Source of the DNA: Geodermatophilus sp. DSM 44513
GTDB lineage: Bacteria; Actinomycetota; Actinomycetes; Mycobacteriales; Geodermatophilaceae
Direction of reading: 5' to 3'
NCBI RefSeq assembly: GCF_032460525.1
Contig: NZ_CP135963.1
Span: 620,001-684,000 of the forward strand
Length of the DNA: 64,000 nucleotides
The position numbers and the translations under genes were made by a program. Positions 63,219 to 64,000 of the stretch are shown in pieces (within the stretch, counting starts at the first letter, position 1; each line of letters begins with the position of its first letter). Under the pieces are notes generated by a model. That model had not been told where the DNA came from. It ran no database searches and was given only the letters and a program-made list of their open reading frames with translations.

Positions 63219-64000
63219 GTGGGCAGGCACATGGCATCAGGCGGTGACGGACCGGACGCCGCGATCACCCCTGTCCCGCACGGTCGTCGTCGCACCGACG
63301 GGCCGCCCAGCCCGGTCCCGCCCGGCCTGAGCGACCACCCCACCACCCCCGGCCCCAGCCGCGCGGACCGCCGGCGCGACGGTCTGCTCGAGGCCGGCGA
63401 GGACCCGGGTCGCCGGCGTCCCCCGCCGGGCCGGCCGTCCCCGCCCGCCGCCGCACCCCGTGCCGGCGCGCCCGCGCGCCCCGCCGCGCCGGCCGCCCCC
63501 CAGGCTGTCGTCGGCGCCCGGGCCGGCGGGACCGGCCGGCCCGGCGCGGGGGCCACCCGCGTCGCCGCCCCCCCGGCGGCTGCCGCCGCCCGCACGGCGG
63601 CACCCGCCCCGCCCGTGCGCGCTCCCGCGCCCCAGGCGGTGCGCGCGGTGGCGCCCGCCCCACCGCGCCCCGTACCGGCGCCGGTCCCGGCCCGACCCTC
63701 GCCGGCCCCCGTCGCCGTCCCGGCCCGCCCCTCCCCGTCCCCGGCGGGCGCCCGCGCCGCGGAGCCGCCGCGGACCCGCGTGCGGCTCCCGGTCCCGCCG
63801 TCCGCCGCGGCCACCCCGGCGCCGGCCCCCGTGGCCGGCCCGCGCACCACCGTCGCCCCCTTCCAGGCCGTGCCCGCTCCCGACCCCGGCGACGGGCCGC
63901 CGGCACAGGCGCCGACCCCGACGCCTCGCCGCCGCGCCGCGGACCGGGTCCGTCCGGTGCCCGCCGCACCGGTGCCGGCCGAGGAACCGGCCCGTGCCGC
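63219..64000 (+). CDS. Pro/Ala/Arg-rich protein, N-terminal part (cut by window edge)
   Basis: Open frame of 260 codons to the right edge, starting GTG (VGRHMASGGDGPDAAITPVP) or ATG at 63231. Composition is Pro, Ala, Arg and Val with no hydrophobic helix in the visible part, so it is a disordered cytoplasmic N-terminus. In many actinobacteria a gene with such an N-terminus, a membrane helix and a LytR C-terminal domain follows the DUF3263 gene; that identity is an inference from position. The long antisense frames in this stretch are GC-bias shadows. Confidence 0.6.
   Translation, partial: MGRHMASGGDGPDAAITPVPHGRRRTDGPPSPVPPGLSDHPTTPGPSRADRRRDGLLEAGEDPGRRRPPPGRPSPPAAAPRAGAPARPAAPAAPQAVVGARAGGTGRPGAGATRVAAPPAAAAARTAAPAPPVRAPAPQAVRAVAPAPPRPVPAPVPARPSPAPVAVPARPSPSPAGARAAEPPRTRVRLPVPPSAAATPAPAPVAGPRTTVAPFQAVPAPDPGDGPPAQAPTPTPRRRAADRVRPVPAAPVPAEEPARA

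Overview
The window is about 74% G+C by eye, most genes start with GTG, and adjacent genes overlap by 4 bases (GTGA or ATGA). It carries actinobacterial signature genes: lsr2, carD, DUF3180, DUF2342 and DUF3263. The gene order from ppa to the cysS/rlmB pair follows the block known from Mycobacterium tuberculosis (ppa, Rv3627c, Rv3626c, tilS, hpt, ftsH, folE-P-B-K, Rv3605c, Rv3604c, Rv3603c, panC, panD, coaX, lysS, lsr2, clpC1, mutY, Rv3587c, disA, radA, lpqE, carD, ispD, ispF, cysS). The composition and dispersed intergenic repeats suggest a Geodermatophilaceae-type actinobacterium (Blastococcus, Geodermatophilus, Modestobacter); that family assignment is inference.

Layout. 1-3.3 kb: an edge-truncated exported protein, a secreted metallophosphoesterase broken by an in-frame TGA, and a methyltransferase. 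3.4-13.5 kb: ppa and dacB (divergent), a DUF2342 metalloprotease, tilS, hpt, ftsH and the folate genes folE-P-B-K. 13.5-17.4 kb: an OpuC-type osmoprotectant ABC transporter whose binding protein looks circularly permuted. 17.4-26.6 kb: a DUF6779-type coiled-coil protein, an SDR, a DUF2520 protein, then panC-panD-nadB-nadC-coaX and lysS, which together make CoA and NAD precursors. 26.7-35.8 kb: lsr2, clpC, mutY, disA, radA and lpqE (chromatin, proteolysis, DNA repair and c-di-AMP). 35.8-41 kb: a block not in the mycobacterial order (FeS photolyase, ECF sigma factor with a linked membrane protein, UbiA prenyltransferase, DUF4394 protein). 41.2-45.5 kb: carD, ispD, ispF, cysS and a SpoU methyltransferase. 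45.6-51.3 kb: DUF445, HtrA, FetB-like permease, universal stress protein and small membrane proteins. 51.4-55.4 kb: the Hen1-Pnkp RNA repair operon.

55.5-59.45 kb: a tRNA-Thr(TGT) gene followed by a degraded integrated island bounded by a partial copy of the tRNA 3' half. It holds a broken excisionase, a lower-GC secreted CHAP protein with seven propeller-like repeats, and a degenerate IS982-type element. 59.5-64 kb: ltrA, DUF5313, a CBS protein, rarD, DUF3263 and an edge-truncated Pro/Ala-rich protein.

The most unusual structures are: (i) a family of seven GC-rich hairpin repeats, each starting at a stop codon and each in the same orientation relative to its gene, one nested in another and one composite; (ii) the apparent circular permutation of the OpuC binding protein; (iii) the tRNA-Thr island; and (iv) at least eight genes whose -10-like hexamer lies 6-8 bases before a GTG start, as for leaderless transcripts.
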